Positions 5,027 through 5,567 of a DNA stretch of 5,567 nucleotides are shown one piece after another (within the stretch, counting starts at the first letter, position 1; each line of letters begins with the position of its first letter). The notes below the pieces were generated by a model that was not told the origin of the DNA, ran no database searches, and worked only from the letters and a program-made list of their open reading frames with translations. The translations under genes were made by a program, and so were the position numbers. Source of the DNA: an uncultured Erysipelotrichaceae bacterium (GTDB lineage Bacteria > Bacillota_I > Bacilli_A > Erysipelotrichales > Erysipelotrichaceae); NCBI GenBank assembly GCA_937902945.1, contig CALEMD010000077.1, positions 1 through 5,567 on the forward strand. The letters run 5' to 3'.

Positions 5027-5567
5027 TTTGCTGCATCCTCCTTTTCAGCTAATATAAAATGGATATTCTCAAATGCAGTAAGTTCATTACTGCAGTGTGT
5101 AAAGTACTGCTTTTGTATCTCTTTCTGACTTAAATGATTGATGATTGTGAACTCATCTTTCAGCAGAATCTTCTCTAATTCTTCTACGGGATATCCTTCT
5201 TGCATGGGTTCTCCTAACTTGGCAGTAATCTTTGACAGCTTCTGCCCTCGTTGTGATCCTGAAATCATCATTGTGTCAGGAAAATCGAATACAACTCTTG
5301 TTTTTCCAGTGTTCAATAACGCGATTTGATGGAGCGTTTTACTGAATGTGCAAAGCTTTAGATAATATGTGACACCCAGTACAGAATAGAATGTCGGCAG
5401 CGCTGGATTAAATCCAGCAGACACCAGAGAGGAAGGCAAATCATCTTTGGCAAAATCCACTGGAACAAAAGTGACGTTGTGCGGAATAATCCATTCAAGG
5501 TTTGAAATTTTCGGGTCAGTACTAATTTCTGTGTAAATCAATAATCAGAATCTGCTCTTTTTCCTGC
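5023..5567 (-). pseudogene. C-terminal part of a leucine-carboxyl-methyltransferase (PPM1/LCMT)-family SAM methyltransferase, frame apparently broken
   Basis: The open frame (5541 to 5023, 172 aa counted from a TTG) matches the C-terminal two thirds of the LCMT/TIGR00027-like family: IPHNVTFVPVDFAKDDL (19-35), the P-T-F-Y-S-V-L-G-V-T-Y-Y-L segment (49-61), VVFDFPD (83-89), KLGEPMQEGYPVEEL (108-122), INHLSQKEIQKQYF (134-147) and a final FENIHFILAE (157-166). Family members are about 270-300 aa and need an N-terminal SAM-binding half, which is absent here. An in-frame TGA at 5547-5545 closes this frame upstream, and the TTG has no nearby ribosome binding site. Another minus-strand frame (from 5566) reads ILIID, which could be the family's F-E-I-D strand, then stops at once. 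This suggests a small indel between 5525 and 5545 in a gene continuing past the right edge. A sequencing error or a separately expressed fragment is possible. Its TGA overlaps the luxS ATG by 4 nt. Confidence 0.65.
5037..5043 (-). promoter_or_regulatory. Ribosome binding site of luxS
   Basis: AAGGAGG on the minus strand lies 10 nt before the luxS ATG (5026-5024), inside the last codons of the upstream methyltransferase frame. It fixes the luxS start and gives luxS its own translation entry even if the upstream frame is broken. Confidence 0.8.

Overview
The window looks like chromosomal DNA of a low-GC Gram-positive bacterium (Bacillota), most likely an anaerobic or gut-type species. The evidence is AT-rich DNA, strong AAGGAGG-type ribosome binding sites, tightly overlapping genes, and proteins of clear Firmicute character (LuxS, an MccA/MccB-like pair, AzlC/AzlD). 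The genus cannot be fixed from the sequence.

Layout. The right three quarters (about 1406-5567) is one block of six genes, all on the minus strand and read from right to left: the C-terminal part of a leucine-carboxyl-methyltransferase-family SAM methyltransferase whose frame appears broken, luxS, an mccB/metB-type PLP enzyme, an mccA/cysK-type PLP enzyme, azlC and azlD. Junctions are 4-nt overlap, 14-nt overlap, 2-nt gap, 37-nt gap (with the preferred azlC start) and 7-nt overlap, so this is very probably one operon. Its promoter lies beyond the right edge. The left part has one plus-strand gene (184-939), a class I SAM-dependent methyltransferase that converges on the operon. The two units are separated by a 466-bp gap (940-1405) holding a nearly perfect 22-bp-stem hairpin, probably a shared terminator, and perhaps a tiny minus-strand peptide gene.

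How the genes fit together. SAM-dependent methyl transfer yields S-adenosylhomocysteine. After the Pfs/MTAN nucleosidase step (not encoded here), LuxS cleaves S-ribosylhomocysteine to homocysteine and DPD, the AI-2 precursor. The MccA-like enzyme can join homocysteine to (O-acetyl)serine as cystathionine, and the MccB-like enzyme can split cystathionine to cysteine. The block therefore reads as a methionine/SAM-to-cysteine salvage operon, comparable to the Bacillus subtilis yrrT-mtnN-mccA-mccB operon but with luxS built in. AzlCD at its end belongs to the family of branched-chain amino acid exporters, whose relative BrnFE of Corynebacterium also exports methionine, so a link to sulfur amino acid export is plausible.

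I found no CRISPR array, rRNA, tRNA, insertion sequence or integrase. The most unusual points are the gene order (luxS inside a transsulfuration operon with an amino acid exporter), the damaged methyltransferase at its head, and the long intergenic hairpin.
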